A DNA stretch of 64,000 nt from Desulfuromonas sp. (GCA_002868905.1 PKUA01000025.1:1-64000), one strand, 5' to 3'. Shown: positions 18,282 to 26,726, counted from the stretch's first letter. Program-made: numbers and translations. The notes: generated by a model from the letters alone, not told the origin.

Positions 18282-18302
18282 GGTTTGTCATTGGCGGGCC
18301 GG

Positions 18303-18629
18303 TTATTTTCGCGTGGCGAGGAACTCGGACAATGCGGTCATTTCTTCGGGTTTGAGATGGGTGAAGGCCGGCATCATCGAGTTGGCATTGGTCCCCTTCG
18401 GGTTTCTCAGCTTATCGGTAATATCTTCCTGGGTCATCCGTTTCCCGACCTCGTCGAGCGCCGGACCGAGACTGCCGCCGGAGCCTTCAAACAGGTGGCA
18501 TCCCTTGCAGCCCTGGCTGCCAAGGAGTTGGCGGGCCAATGCTTCGTTGTCGCTGGCCGGTACGTTGCCGGCCGTGAACACTACGAGAAATATGGTTAAG
18601 CCGGCAGAGAGCAGGATGTTGCGCGTCAT
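18303..18629 (-). CDS. Small monohaem c-type cytochrome
   Basis: A 108-residue exported class I cytochrome c. A signal peptide ends near A-G-N-V-P-A-S; the haem motif is C-K-G-C-H near residue 41, and the distal methionine is in the S-M-M-P-A-F segment near residue 84. Probably a periplasmic electron carrier. ATG 18629 has AAAGGAG eight bases upstream, ruling out the longer frame. It stands alone between trmB and the DAHP synthase. Confidence 0.9.
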   Translation of the reverse strand: MTRNILLSAGLTIFLVVFTAGNVPASDNEALARQLLGSQGCKGCHLFEGSGGSLGPALDEVGKRMTQEDITDKLRNPKGTNANSMMPAFTHLKPEEMTALSEFLATRK

Positions 18630-18830
18630 CGGTCTGACTCCTTTCAACGGTTGATTGAACGCACATTATAGCGGATGGGAGGAGATTCGTCACCGTAAAC
18701 CTCATTCCGTTCATCCCGTTTTTTCGAGAGACAACCATGCCTGTCGGGAGAATTCGGCTTGATATGGGCTGCCCGGGGGGGTAAGCTGAGTTTTCTCAGA
18801 TTCTGTTTTAATGGACCAAGGAGACTTGTC

Positions 18831-19844
18831 ATGCTGATTGTCATGCATCATAGCGCCAGCGAGGAGCAAATCGACCAGGTGATCAGCGCCGTGCAGTCGA
18901 TGGGGCTGCAGGCTGAACCGATCCCTGGAAGTTTGCGGACCGCCATCGGCGTTCTTGGTAACCAGGGTTACGTGGATGATTCGACCATTCGCAATCTCCC
19001 TGGGGTACGGGAAACAATCCATGTCAGCAAACCGTACAAACTCGTATCGCGCGATTTTCACCCCGCCTCGACCGAGGTCACCGTCCGATCGGCCGTTTTC
19101 GGCGACAATCGCCCTCCGGTGATCATCGCCGGCCCCTGCTCCATCGAGAGCGAGGAGCAGATGCTCGAGGCGGCCCGCACAGTCAAAGCGGCCGGGGGCC
19201 AGATGCTGCGCGGCGGAGCTTTCAAGCCGCGCACCGGGCCGCATTCATTCCAGGGGCTCGGAGTTGAAGGGTTGAAGTACCTGCGCCTGGCCGGTGATGC
19301 CACGGAGTTGCCGGTTGTCACCGAGGTGATGCGGATCGAGCAACTCGATGCCGTCTGCAAGCACGCCGACATGCTGCAGATCGGAGCGCGCAACATGCAG
19401 AACTTCGACCTGCTCAAGGAGGTCGGACGGCTTGATCATCCGGTGCTTTTGAAGCGGGGGATGAGCGCGACTCTGGAAGAATTTCTCGCCGCGGCCGAGT
19501 ATATCGTGGCCGAGGGGAATGGCAACGTGGTGCTGTGCGAGCGGGGGATTCGGACCTTCGAACGTGCCACCCGGAACACTCTTGACCTTTCGGTCGTCCC
19601 GTTGATCCGTGACATGAGCCACCTGCCGATTATCGTCGATCCGAGTCATGCGACCGGCAAGCGTTCCCTGGTGCCGGTGATGGCCAAGGCCGCCCTGGTG
19701 GCCGGAGCCCATGGGTTGATGATCGAGGTGCATCCCGACCCGGCCACGGCCCTGTGTGATGGTGCCCAGAGTCTCGATGGCGACGGGTTCTCCGCGCTGA
19801 TGGGACAGATCGGTGGGCTGCAGGATTATCTGAGAACCCATTAA
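18831..19844 (+). CDS. aroF: 3-deoxy-7-phosphoheptulonate synthase (AroF, class I-beta)
   Basis: First committed step of aromatic amino acid synthesis: phosphoenolpyruvate plus erythrose 4-phosphate to DAHP. Residues 1-70 are the ferredoxin-like/ACT-like regulatory domain of Thermotoga-type enzymes (M-L-I-V-M-H-H start). The barrel follows with [18 protein letters not shown] and [10 protein letters not shown]. The N-terminal domain suggests feedback control by tyrosine or phenylalanine, as known in the family. CAAGGAG lies seven bases before ATG 18831. Confidence 0.95.
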   Translation: MLIVMHHSASEEQIDQVISAVQSMGLQAEPIPGSLRTAIGVLGNQGYVDDSTIRNLPGVRETIHVSKPYKLVSRDFHPASTEVTVRSAVFGDNRPPVIIAGPCSIESEEQMLEAARTVKAAGGQMLRGGAFKPRTGPHSFQGLGVEGLKYLRLAGDATELPVVTEVMRIEQLDAVCKHADMLQIGARNMQNFDLLKEVGRLDHPVLLKRGMSATLEEFLAAAEYIVAEGNGNVVLCERGIRTFERATRNTLDLSVVPLIRDMSHLPIIVDPSHATGKRSLVPVMAKAALVAGAHGLMIEVHPDPATALCDGAQSLDGDGFSALMGQIGGLQDYLRTH

Positions 19845-19868
19845 GTGGTTCCGGGCGATCCTCGGGGG

Positions 19869-19900
19869 TTGCCCCGGGGAGCCTGCTCAACTATAGTTGA
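19869..19900 (+). promoter_or_regulatory. Promoter of fprA with overlapping palindrome
   Basis: TTGCCC, a 17-base spacer and TATAGT form a sigma-70-like promoter. The -10 lies inside a perfect 14-bp palindrome, tcaactatagttga (19887-19900), which could be an operator. No G+C-rich stem with T-tract is seen after aroF, so some read-through into fprA is possible. Confidence 0.5.
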
Positions 19901-19954
19901 CCTCAGTAGTTGTATTTTAGGTTTGAAATCAAGCGACGAAGGAGAATTAAGTCT

Positions 19955-21151
19955 ATGTCAAGCTCGGTGAACATTTGTAACCAGGTCGACTGGGTCGGTG
20001 TAAAGCATCCCGATCTGAAGGTGTTTGACGAACTTTTCCCAACCCATAACGGCACCACTTACAATTCCTACCTGATCCGCGGCAGCGAAAAAACCGCCCT
20101 GATCGATACGGTCAAGGCCCCGTTTGCCGATGAATTTTTCGGCAAGGTCGGTGAGCACGTCCCGCCGGAGAAGGTGGATCTGGTCGTGGTCAACCATACT
20201 GAACCGGATCACTCCGGCTCGATCGGTACGTTGTTGGAGAAGAATCCGGATATCATGGTCTACTGCACCAAGGCGGCGGAGAATTTTCTCAAGCAGCTGT
20301 TGAACCGTGAGTTCAACTGCCACGTTATCAGCGAGGGGGAAGAGGTCGATCTCGGCGGCAAGACCCTCCGTTTCATCCCGGCCCCCTACCTGCACTGGCC
20401 CGACACCATGTTCACCTACCTGGTGGAGGATGAGGTTTTATTCCCATGTGATGCATTCGGCGCCCACTACTGCGCCGAGAAGTTGTTCGATGACGAGATC
20501 GCCGATTTTTCCCACGATTTCCTGTTTTATTTCGACTGCATCATGCGCCCTTTCAAGGACAAAATCCGGGATGCCGTGAAGAAAATCGACGGTCTGCCGA
20601 TTAAGATGGTTTGCCCGTCCCATGGACCGATCCGGCGCAGCGGCGGCATGGCCGCCATCGATTCCTACCGGCGCTGGGCCGCGCCTCCGCCAGTGACGGA
20701 GAAGCCGAAGGCGGTCATGGCGGTCCTTTCAAGTCACGGCAACACCCGCGACATGGCCGCCGTGGTGAAAGACGAGTTGGAAAAGCAGGGGCTGGAGATC
20801 TCCACTTTCGCCCTCTGCGATATGCGCGACGATGATTACCGGAACGCCCTCGAGGTAGCCGATGTGTTGATTATCGGGACACCGACCATCCAGCGCGATG
20901 CGCCGCCCCATGTCTGGCACGCCTTGTCCCTGATCAGTTCGGTGACTCCCAAGGCCCGTCTCGGCGCCATTTTTGGTTCTTTCGGCTGGAGCGGAGAGGC
21001 GGTCAAGATGGTCGAGCAGCGGTTGCAGGGGCTGAAGTACAAATTGGCGGCGGAGAGCATCTCCTGTCGTTTCACCCCGACCGAGGAAAACCTGGACGCA
21101 TGTAAGCAGTTCGCCGAGCAGGTGGCGAGCGCCGTGCTGTGCGAGGAGTGA
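19955..21151 (+). CDS. fprA: Flavodiiron protein FprA (A-type flavoprotein)
   Basis: A 398-residue cytoplasmic O2 and/or NO reductase. The N-terminal metallo-beta-lactamase-like di-iron domain has H-T-E-P-D-H-S-G, the histidine in L-H-W-P-D-T, an aspartate in F-P-C-D-A-F, and P-S-H-G-P-I. The C-terminal flavodoxin domain starts near residue 250 with the FMN loop S-S-H-G-N-T-R. No rubredoxin domain is fused, so electrons must come from a separate donor. GAAGGAG lies 10 bases before ATG 19955. A role in protecting an anaerobe from oxygen fits the lineage. Confidence 0.94.
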   Translation: MSSSVNICNQVDWVGVKHPDLKVFDELFPTHNGTTYNSYLIRGSEKTALIDTVKAPFADEFFGKVGEHVPPEKVDLVVVNHTEPDHSGSIGTLLEKNPDIMVYCTKAAENFLKQLLNREFNCHVISEGEEVDLGGKTLRFIPAPYLHWPDTMFTYLVEDEVLFPCDAFGAHYCAEKLFDDEIADFSHDFLFYFDCIMRPFKDKIRDAVKKIDGLPIKMVCPSHGPIRRSGGMAAIDSYRRWAAPPPVTEKPKAVMAVLSSHGNTRDMAAVVKDELEKQGLEISTFALCDMRDDDYRNALEVADVLIIGTPTIQRDAPPHVWHALSLISSVTPKARLGAIFGSFGWSGEAVKMVEQRLQGLKYKLAAESISCRFTPTEENLDACKQFAEQVASAVLCEE

Positions 21152-21185
21152 TCGCCGGGTTGAATCGATTCAATCCTAGGACATG

Positions 21186-21231
21186 AAAACAAGAAAGCCG
21201 GCCCCAATTGGAGCCGGCTTTCTTGTTTTTT
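21186..21231. terminator. Bidirectional terminator between fprA and the DUF4019 gene
   Basis: Perfect 17-bp arms (21186-21202 and 21213-21229) carry a GC core (gccggc) and A/T flanks, with a 10-base loop. T-tracts occur on both strands, so one structure ends both convergent transcripts. Confidence 0.93.
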
Positions 21232-21246
21232 AGGGAGACAACTGAT

Positions 21247-21684
21247 CTATTTCAGGAAATATCCCGCCACCCGCCAGGTCTGGTCCTTGTCGAGCATGGT
21301 GGTGAGGGTCTCTTCAACGGCTCCTTTTTCGAACTTGGTCTTGTAGGTGATCAGGATATATTCGCCGTCCGGGCTGTCTTTGGCTGACCGTTCGAAGATC
21401 ATTTTGTCCTGTTCCCGGTTTTCGACTTTGCCCGCGTGTTTTTGAATCCCGGCCAGTTTCTCCGTCCATTCGGTCTTGGAGACCTTGGTTTTGAGCAGGG
21501 AAGCCGATCGTTCCCAACTCTTTTCGAACTCTCCCGCTTCGATCAAAGTGAAGAATTCCGCTGCCGCTTTCTTGGCCTCGTCGGCCTTCTCTTCCGGGGG
21601 GCGCTTGTTGAGCATCGGCAGGACGATAATCAGAATGACGATAAAAACCAGGAACAGATGAATACGCATTTTTCGTGAAATCAA
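21247..21684 (-). CDS. DUF4019-like exported or membrane-anchored protein
   Basis: A 145-residue protein with one N-terminal hydrophobic segment (about 8-26) then a soluble NTF2-like region. The spacing of A-A-A-E-F-F, W-x-x-x-x-x-L-L-K, D-G-E-Y-I-L-I-T-Y-K-T-K-F and the ending W-R-V-A-G-Y-F-L-K match DUF4019 proteins as I remember them. Function unknown. The TTG start at 21684 has GGAGG at good distance; the ATG at 21669 has no ribosome site. Confidence 0.75.
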   Translation of the reverse strand: MISRKMRIHLFLVFIVILIIVLPMLNKRPPEEKADEAKKAAAEFFTLIEAGEFEKSWERSASLLKTKVSKTEWTEKLAGIQKHAGKVENREQDKMIFERSAKDSPDGEYILITYKTKFEKGAVEETLTTMLDKDQTWRVAGYFLK

Positions 21685-21790
21685 GGCAGCCTCCGAAATG
21701 GCACAATAAGATTGAATGCAGGTTGTTACTATAAGGGGAATGCCGATTCAGGGCAATCCCCAGAGACCAATGGGCGATGCCTGCCCGAGT

Positions 21791-23374
21791 TCACGGTTTG
21801 CGCGGTCGGTCGCGGTGGTGATCGACGATGCAGTAGAAGCCGAACGGTTTCCCGCCGCGATTCTGCAATTGGTGAACTTCGAGCGGACGGACATAGGCGA
21901 TGTCGTTGGGGGCAACGGTGAATTCCTGGCCCCCTTTTACCATAACCCCTTCGCCGCGGACGCCGATGACGACATGCTCATGCAGGTGTTTCTCCAGGCT
22001 GGAATGCCCGCCCGGTTCGATTTCGAAGTAACGCAGATCGAAGGCGGTCTCCTCGCCGAAACGCCCGGTCAACTCCTGGCGCATGATTCCTTTGAAATCG
22101 TCCGTCTCATGCTTGTAGCTCTCTTTATCCCGGCCGCTCCAGGTGTAGTCGCTGAACCGGAGCAGGTCGCTGGGCACCGTCTGAGTCGTCGCGGGTTCGC
22201 GCCATTCGCAGGCGCTGATCGGCTGCTGCTGAGCCAGACGCTGTTCCGGCGCTGTGGCCCGCAGCGCGTCCATGAACTCCCGGGTTCCACTCTCGATATC
22301 GTCGCGCCTCAGAACGTCCCCGCCGACCAGGATGACCGTGTCGGGTCCGTAACGGGCGAAGAGTTCCGGAACCCGGCCGAGATGCAGACCGCCCGCCGGG
22401 CAGGGGAAGGCCGGATTCAATTCCCCCAGCGGGCTGCGCAGGGCCGCGCTGAGCGCCACGCACTCTTCATCGCTGAAATGGAAACGCCCTCCGGCGTTGG
22501 GGAAGATCGAGACGTCGGCCCCGATCAGCCGGAACAGGCTCCCCAGCAGCACGGCGGGGGTCATGCCGTGGTCCCGGTCATGGAAAAATGTCCCGGTCAG
22601 CGCCGGGTGGGCCATAACGGCCAGGTCGTACTCCCGGGCGAGGTGGCGCATGGCGTCGAGTCCGACCAGCATCGGGCCGACCAGGACGCCGCGAACCCCC
22701 TCGCGCACCGCGGTACGGACCTGCTGCTCAAGGATGTCGTAACCGCCGGAGACCATCGGGAAGTAGACCGCGTTGTTGCCGCTGGCGGCGTTGCCACGCG
22801 TGATCGCCTCCTGGCAGCGGGCGACCCTTTCCGCGAAGGGATGGAAGCTCTGGTTGCCGAGGCCGTGGTCATCCTTGATCAGGTCTGCTCCGCCGGCGGC
22901 ATAGGCCCCGGCGATGCGGGCCAGTTGCTCGACCTGAAGGCCGAGGGGCTTGATGGCGCAGCAGGCGAGGGGGCGGCCGCCGATGCCGACCAGTCTGCGA
23001 ATCCCCTCGATTCCGTAGAGCGGGCCGTTGAATGAGTCCAGCAGTGAGTGCGGCAGATCGAGACCGGTGATGCGGATGTTGTCTTTCAGGGAGATGTTGC
23101 CGTAGAGCAGGTTGAACAGCTGGGGGACGGAGAAATCGGCCAGATCGCAGCGGTAGCTGATGACTACGTCGAAACGCTCTTCGCCGAGCGGTGCGATCGA
23201 TTCGACCCGGCCGGGGATGCCGTTGGCAAAGTGTTCCTCCGGGATGACATCGACCGGGACCTCGACGGTCTGTTCAATGGTGATGTCCGCGGCGTGCTGC
23301 TCGATGCTTCGCTGGTCGCGCACGCGGATTTGGTAATGAACGTGGAATCTGTCCCGGACTGCTGGTGACGACAT
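21791..23374 (-). CDS. RuBisCO-like protein (form IV) fused to a C-terminal cupin
   Basis: A 527-residue fusion. Residues ~1-415 are a RuBisCO large-subunit-like fold: N-terminal ferredoxin-like domain, then a barrel with A-I-K-P-L-G-L (one residue shorter than the K-P-K-x-G-L of true RuBisCO, so the second lysine is absent), D-L-I-K-D-D-H-G-L (His where RuBisCO has Glu of K-D-D-E), C-P-A-G-G-L-H and L-V-G-G-D. It should not fix CO2. Residues ~425-527 are a cupin: E-K-H-L-H-E-H and R-P-L-E-V-H-Q-L-Q-N. In Rhodospirillum rubrum, a separate RuBisCO-like isomerase and a separate cupin methylsulfurylase act in turn on 5-methylthioribulose 1-phosphate; fusion here suggests a similar two-step enzyme, but other RLP reactions are possible. 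ATG 23374 has CAGGAG upstream. Confidence 0.85.
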   Translation of the reverse strand: MSSPAVRDRFHVHYQIRVRDQRSIEQHAADITIEQTVEVPVDVIPEEHFANGIPGRVESIAPLGEERFDVVISYRCDLADFSVPQLFNLLYGNISLKDNIRITGLDLPHSLLDSFNGPLYGIEGIRRLVGIGGRPLACCAIKPLGLQVEQLARIAGAYAAGGADLIKDDHGLGNQSFHPFAERVARCQEAITRGNAASGNNAVYFPMVSGGYDILEQQVRTAVREGVRGVLVGPMLVGLDAMRHLAREYDLAVMAHPALTGTFFHDRDHGMTPAVLLGSLFRLIGADVSIFPNAGGRFHFSDEECVALSAALRSPLGELNPAFPCPAGGLHLGRVPELFARYGPDTVILVGGDVLRRDDIESGTREFMDALRATAPEQRLAQQQPISACEWREPATTQTVPSDLLRFSDYTWSGRDKESYKHETDDFKGIMRQELTGRFGEETAFDLRYFEIEPGGHSSLEKHLHEHVVIGVRGEGVMVKGGQEFTVAPNDIAYVRPLEVHQLQNRGGKPFGFYCIVDHHRDRPRKP

Positions 23375-23515
23375 GCCGGCTCCTGTCAGGTTGTGCTGGG
23401 TGCTCAAATTACCATGTCGGCAGCACACGGACAAGAGAGATGGGACGACAACACAAATCGGTTTCGTCTGGTATGCTTCCACTGTGGAAACAACACTGAC
23501 GGAGACCAATTCCTC

Positions 23516-25534
23516 ATGAAAGTCGCCCTTGTCTTTCCGCCATTTTTTCATGCCTCAATGTACAACCTCCCGCCGCTGGGTCTGGTCCTGCTCGGGACCA
23601 TGTTGCAGCGGTCCGGGCATCAGCCGGTTCTGCTCGACCAGGTGTTGGAGGTGCGCAAGGGGCACCTGCCCCTCTCGAATGAGATTTACCGGCATGCGGC
23701 CAGGGAGATCCTCGCCACCCGACCGGACGTGGTCGCTTTCAGCGCCCAGTGCGCGACCTATCCGCCGACCCTGCAGATCGCCCGCCTGGTGAAACGGGAA
23801 TCGTCCGGAATTCGGGTGATCATTGGCGGACACAACGCGACGTTTGTTGCGCGCCAGACTCTGGAGCGTCACCCGTACGTCGATGCCGTCGTTCGGGGCG
23901 AGGGGGAGAAGACGTTGCCGGCCTTGATCGATGCCTGGCAGGATGGCGCCAGCGGCGCCGGTATCCTCGGTGTGACATGGCGAGATGGTGACCAGATCGT
24001 CGAGGAAGAGGATCGAGGCCTGATTCCGGATTTGGCAGATCTGCCGTTCCCCGATTATTCTCTCGCCCCCGATCTGGAAAGCTATCGCGAGGCGTGTCAA
24101 CTGCCGCGCAGCATCGCCATTTTGGAGGTCGGTCGCGGCTGCACGCACTCCTGCGTTTACTGCAGCGAGGCAGCTCTCTGGCGTCGGCGCTGTCGGACCT
24201 ACCCGGTCCCACGTCTGGTCAAGGAGATGCTGATGCTGCGCGACACCCAGGGGGCGGACTGTTTCCTGCTCGCCTACGATCAGTTCACTGCCGATCGCCG
24301 CTTCGTCAACGAGTTTTGCGAGTCGATGATCGAAGCCGGTCTGCAACGGCAGAGCTGGTACTGCATCTCCCGACTCGATACGGTCGATCGCGACCTGTTG
24401 AGGTTGATGCGTGAGGCCGGTTGCGAATCGATGTGCTACGGCATTGACTCGGGGTCGGAGCGGACCCTCGCATTTATCCGCAAGAAAATCGACGTCTCGA
24501 TATTGCAGCAAAGGGTGACGGAGACGACGGAGCAGGGGTTGGTGCCGACCCTCAGTTTCGTTGTCGGCTTCCCCGAGGAGGAACGAAGCGATGTCGATGC
24601 CACACTCGAACTGGCCTTGATGACCGGGGTGCGGGGGAACAGCAACCCGTTGCTGCAGATCCCGACCGTGCTGCCGGGGACCGAGTTGCACCACCGTTAT
24701 CTCCCTGACCTGGTGCGTCAGGTCGACTCCTACTTTGCCCTTGGCATTGAGTTTTCAGGGGAGGGAGAACGGCTGCCCGAGGACGAGGCAATGATTGATG
24801 CCGACCCGGAACTGTTCAGCTCCTTTTACAACCTGCCGTGTGCCGGCCTCGAACTCTATGAACTCGACCTGGTGGCAAACTATTTCCCCTTATTGATCAA
24901 CCTCTTCCCGAAATCGTTTCTCCTGCTCTGCAAGGCTCTCGACGAGTCCCCATCCCGCCTGTTCGAAGAATTCCTCGATGCTGCGGACGCCGCCGAGAGG
25001 AGCGGTCCGGAGCTGACACCGCAGGCTTGCTACCGGCATTTTCCGACCTTCGCCACCGAGCGATTTTATGCCGAGTCGACCTGGAGACACCTCCCTGATG
25101 TGGTGCGTTATGAAACCTGCTGCATCGAGGCTGCCCGCCCCGGGCCTCCCGCGGCGACCGGCAATGTCGATTTGAGTGAAAGCGCAAATGTCGGACCGCA
25201 GCGTCGCCCTTCGATCGTGCTGGATCGTTTCGACTTCGATCTGCCGTTCATCGTGACCGATATGCAGCAGGGGTATTTCCACGACAGATATGGCAGGCAG
25301 GAGAGCTGGCTGGTATTTCACCAGGTCGGCGAACAGCTTGAAGTCTCGGCCATCAATCAATTCGGACACGACCTGCTTGACCTTTGCGACGGCTCCGTTA
25401 AGCTTGACGCCATTGTTGACGCCCTTTATCGCCAATACGGTTCAGGAATGCCTTGCGGGGAATTTGCCGCCGATTGTCGTGAAGCGGTTGCAACCTTTGA
25501 GCAGATGCTGTTGTTGCAATCTTCAATATCTTGA
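23516..25534 (+). CDS. B12-binding radical SAM protein with PqqD-like C-terminal domain (putative RiPP maturase)
   Basis: A 672-residue enzyme. Residues 1-140 form a cobalamin-binding Rossmann domain (V-A-L-V-F-P-P start, L-P-P-L-G-L-V-L-L-G, I-G-G-H-N-A-T). The radical SAM core has the CX3CX2C cluster motif C-T-H-S-C-V-Y-C at residues 209-216 and Y-G-I-D-S-G-S-E near 310. The final ~100 residues (N-Q-F-G-H-D-L-L-D-L-C-D-G-S and the following helices) look like a PqqD/RRE fold, which binds leader peptides of ribosomal natural products. A 46-residue repeat peptide gene starts 26 bases downstream. B12-radical SAM enzymes commonly methylate unactivated carbons; the chemistry here is unproven. 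ATG 23516 is chosen for M-K-V-A-L-V-F-P-P; a GGAG lies about 11 bases upstream. Confidence 0.85.
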   Translation: MKVALVFPPFFHASMYNLPPLGLVLLGTMLQRSGHQPVLLDQVLEVRKGHLPLSNEIYRHAAREILATRPDVVAFSAQCATYPPTLQIARLVKRESSGIRVIIGGHNATFVARQTLERHPYVDAVVRGEGEKTLPALIDAWQDGASGAGILGVTWRDGDQIVEEEDRGLIPDLADLPFPDYSLAPDLESYREACQLPRSIAILEVGRGCTHSCVYCSEAALWRRRCRTYPVPRLVKEMLMLRDTQGADCFLLAYDQFTADRRFVNEFCESMIEAGLQRQSWYCISRLDTVDRDLLRLMREAGCESMCYGIDSGSERTLAFIRKKIDVSILQQRVTETTEQGLVPTLSFVVGFPEEERSDVDATLELALMTGVRGNSNPLLQIPTVLPGTELHHRYLPDLVRQVDSYFALGIEFSGEGERLPEDEAMIDADPELFSSFYNLPCAGLELYELDLVANYFPLLINLFPKSFLLLCKALDESPSRLFEEFLDAADAAERSGPELTPQACYRHFPTFATERFYAESTWRHLPDVVRYETCCIEAARPGPPAATGNVDLSESANVGPQRRPSIVLDRFDFDLPFIVTDMQQGYFHDRYGRQESWLVFHQVGEQLEVSAINQFGHDLLDLCDGSVKLDAIVDALYRQYGSGMPCGEFAADCREAVATFEQMLLLQSSIS

Positions 25535-25543
25535 TTCATAGAT

Positions 25544-25557
25544 GAAAGGAGGTGATC
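25544..25557 (+). promoter_or_regulatory. Near-full-length Shine-Dalgarno sequence of the repeat-peptide gene
   Basis: GAAAGGAGGTGATC can pair with 13-14 nucleotides of the 16S rRNA 3' tail, far more than neighbouring genes have. GGAGG ends 7 bases before ATG 25560, which decides that start over the in-frame ATG at 25542. It predicts very strong translation of the peptide relative to the enzymes, as expected for a substrate. Confidence 0.85.
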
Positions 25558-25559
25558 AG

Positions 25560-25700
25560 ATGCTGCAGATCAAGCGAGTCGAGAAACGTGTTTCGAGTGC
25601 CGCGCAATGCCACGGGCCATCCTGCCATGCGCCGAGTTGCCACGCCCCGGCCTGTCACGCGCCGGCGTGCCATGCACCGGCCTGCCACGGACCGGCCTGA
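25560..25700 (+). CDS. Putative RiPP precursor peptide with six Cys-His-x-Pro-x repeats
   Basis: A 46-residue peptide. Residues 1-16 are a short basic leader (contains I-K-R-V-E-K-R-V) and residues 17-46 are six uninterrupted pentapeptides: CHGPS, CHAPS, three CHAPA and CHGPA. Cysteines are at 17, 22, 27, 32, 37 and 42. The six 15-bp units differ at synonymous positions, so the protein pattern is kept by selection rather than by recent duplication. There is no signal peptide. It lies 25 bases after the B12-radical SAM gene, which ends in a peptide-recognition-like domain, and before a methyltransferase and a dipeptidase. I read it as the substrate of those enzymes. An alternative is an unmodified metal-binding peptide. 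I cannot match it to a named RiPP class. Confidence 0.8.
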   Translation: MLQIKRVEKRVSSAAQCHGPSCHAPSCHAPACHAPACHAPACHGPA

Positions 25701-25710
25701 TGCGAGCTGA

Positions 25711-25739
25711 TTGACAATTTTTCAGTTAAATTTTAGATT
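25711..25739 (+). promoter_or_regulatory. Possible promoter ahead of the methyltransferase gene
   Basis: TTGACA, a 17-base spacer and TAGATT lie in an AT-rich stretch just after the peptide gene. It could drive the methyltransferase and dipeptidase genes separately from the peptide. Confidence 0.4.
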
Positions 25740-25772
25740 CGGGCGATGATCATCAGGGTCATCGCCCGAATC
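25736..25772 (+). terminator. 14-bp hairpin between the peptide and methyltransferase genes
   Basis: Perfect 14-bp arms (gattcgggcgatga and complement) with a 9-base loop, followed only by TTAT. With no long T-tract it may be a partial terminator or a 3' stabiliser that sets a high ratio of peptide mRNA to downstream enzyme mRNA, as in many RiPP operons. Confidence 0.6.
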
Positions 25773-25805
25773 TTATGACCGTTCTGCCGGAGTTTGCCAA
25801 GGCGC

Positions 25806-26726
25806 ATGCGTAAAGAGATCGCAGAATTGTTGATTTGCCCTGCCTGTTTGCCGAAGGAGAAACCTCTGACGTTGCAGGTGAGCAAGGCGGTGGGTGACGA
25901 AGTGTTCGACGGACGGCTGGTCTGTCACGCCTGTCATCACCGCTATACGATCAGGGACGGAATCCCGATCCTGTTGCCGTGGCAGCAGTTGAGCCAGGCG
26001 AGTGACCAGCAGTATTCCGATGACCGGACCGTCTCATCCTACCTCTGGAGTCATTACGCTGACCTGTTCGGCGACAAGCATGCTCATGTCGCCTACCGCC
26101 GTTTCGCCGAGATGCTGCAGGACGGGCCGGGGATCGCCCTCGACCTCGGCTGTGCCGTCGGGAGGTTGACCTTCGAATTAGCCGCCCGTGGTGGTCATGC
26201 GTTCGGTATCGATCGATCTTTTGCCCTGCTGTCCCAGGCCCGGCATCTCGCCCGGGATGGTCACCTTGCGTTCGACATGACGGTGGAGGGAGAACTTACC
26301 GAACCTCGCCGTGTCGAACTCCCTCCCGAGTTGCGGCGCCGGCCGTGTGAATTCATGGTGGCCGATGCCATGTCACTGCCGTTTCCGGCTTCTGCAGTAC
26401 GCAAAGCCGCGTCGGTCAATCTGCTCGACAAACTCCCGTCTCCCCGACGTCACCTCGACGAACTGAATCGGGTCATGGCTGAATCTTTTGCCGAAGTCGT
26501 GCTTGCCGACCCGTTTTCCTGGTCAGAGGAGGTGGCCCCGCGCACCGCCTGGTTGAGCGGGACCGAAGAGACCGGTGTCGGACGCGAGGTTCTGCCGCGA
26601 ATATTCCGCGACGAGATGACACCCGCCTGGGAGGTGGTTCAGACCGGTGCCATCCCCTGGACCATCCGCACCCATCGCAATCACTACGAGCTGATCCAGA
26701 GTGACTTTTTCGTCGCCAGTCGTTGA
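25806..26726 (+). CDS. Zinc-ribbon (Trm112-like) class I SAM methyltransferase
   Basis: A 306-residue protein. The N-terminus has a zinc ribbon, C11-P-A-C14 and C40-H-A-C43, in a Trm112-like context (L-L-I-C-P-x-C ... R-D-G-I-P-I-L-L). A class I methyltransferase domain follows, with the SAM loop A-L-D-L-G-C-A-V-G-R near residue 113 and an acidic residue after G-I-D-R. It lies in the same direction as the repeat-peptide gene and overlaps the dipeptidase gene by 26 bases, so it probably belongs to the peptide pathway. Substrate unknown. ATG 25806 is chosen; a TTG at 25794 would add four residues. Confidence 0.8.
   Translation: MRKEIAELLICPACLPKEKPLTLQVSKAVGDEVFDGRLVCHACHHRYTIRDGIPILLPWQQLSQASDQQYSDDRTVSSYLWSHYADLFGDKHAHVAYRRFAEMLQDGPGIALDLGCAVGRLTFELAARGGHAFGIDRSFALLSQARHLARDGHLAFDMTVEGELTEPRRVELPPELRRRPCEFMVADAMSLPFPASAVRKAASVNLLDKLPSPRRHLDELNRVMAESFAEVVLADPFSWSEEVAPRTAWLSGTEETGVGREVLPRIFRDEMTPAWEVVQTGAIPWTIRTHRNHYELIQSDFFVASR

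Noticed and set aside
21791-23374. Functional RuBisCO large subunit
   Set aside because: Key catalytic residues differ (second K of K-P-K missing, K-D-D-H), so carboxylation is not expected.
25560-25700. Repeat peptide as a multihaem c-type cytochrome (CX4CH repeats)
   Set aside because: The repeats do form C-x4-C-H, but there is no signal peptide for haem attachment in the periplasm, and the RiPP enzymes next door explain it better.
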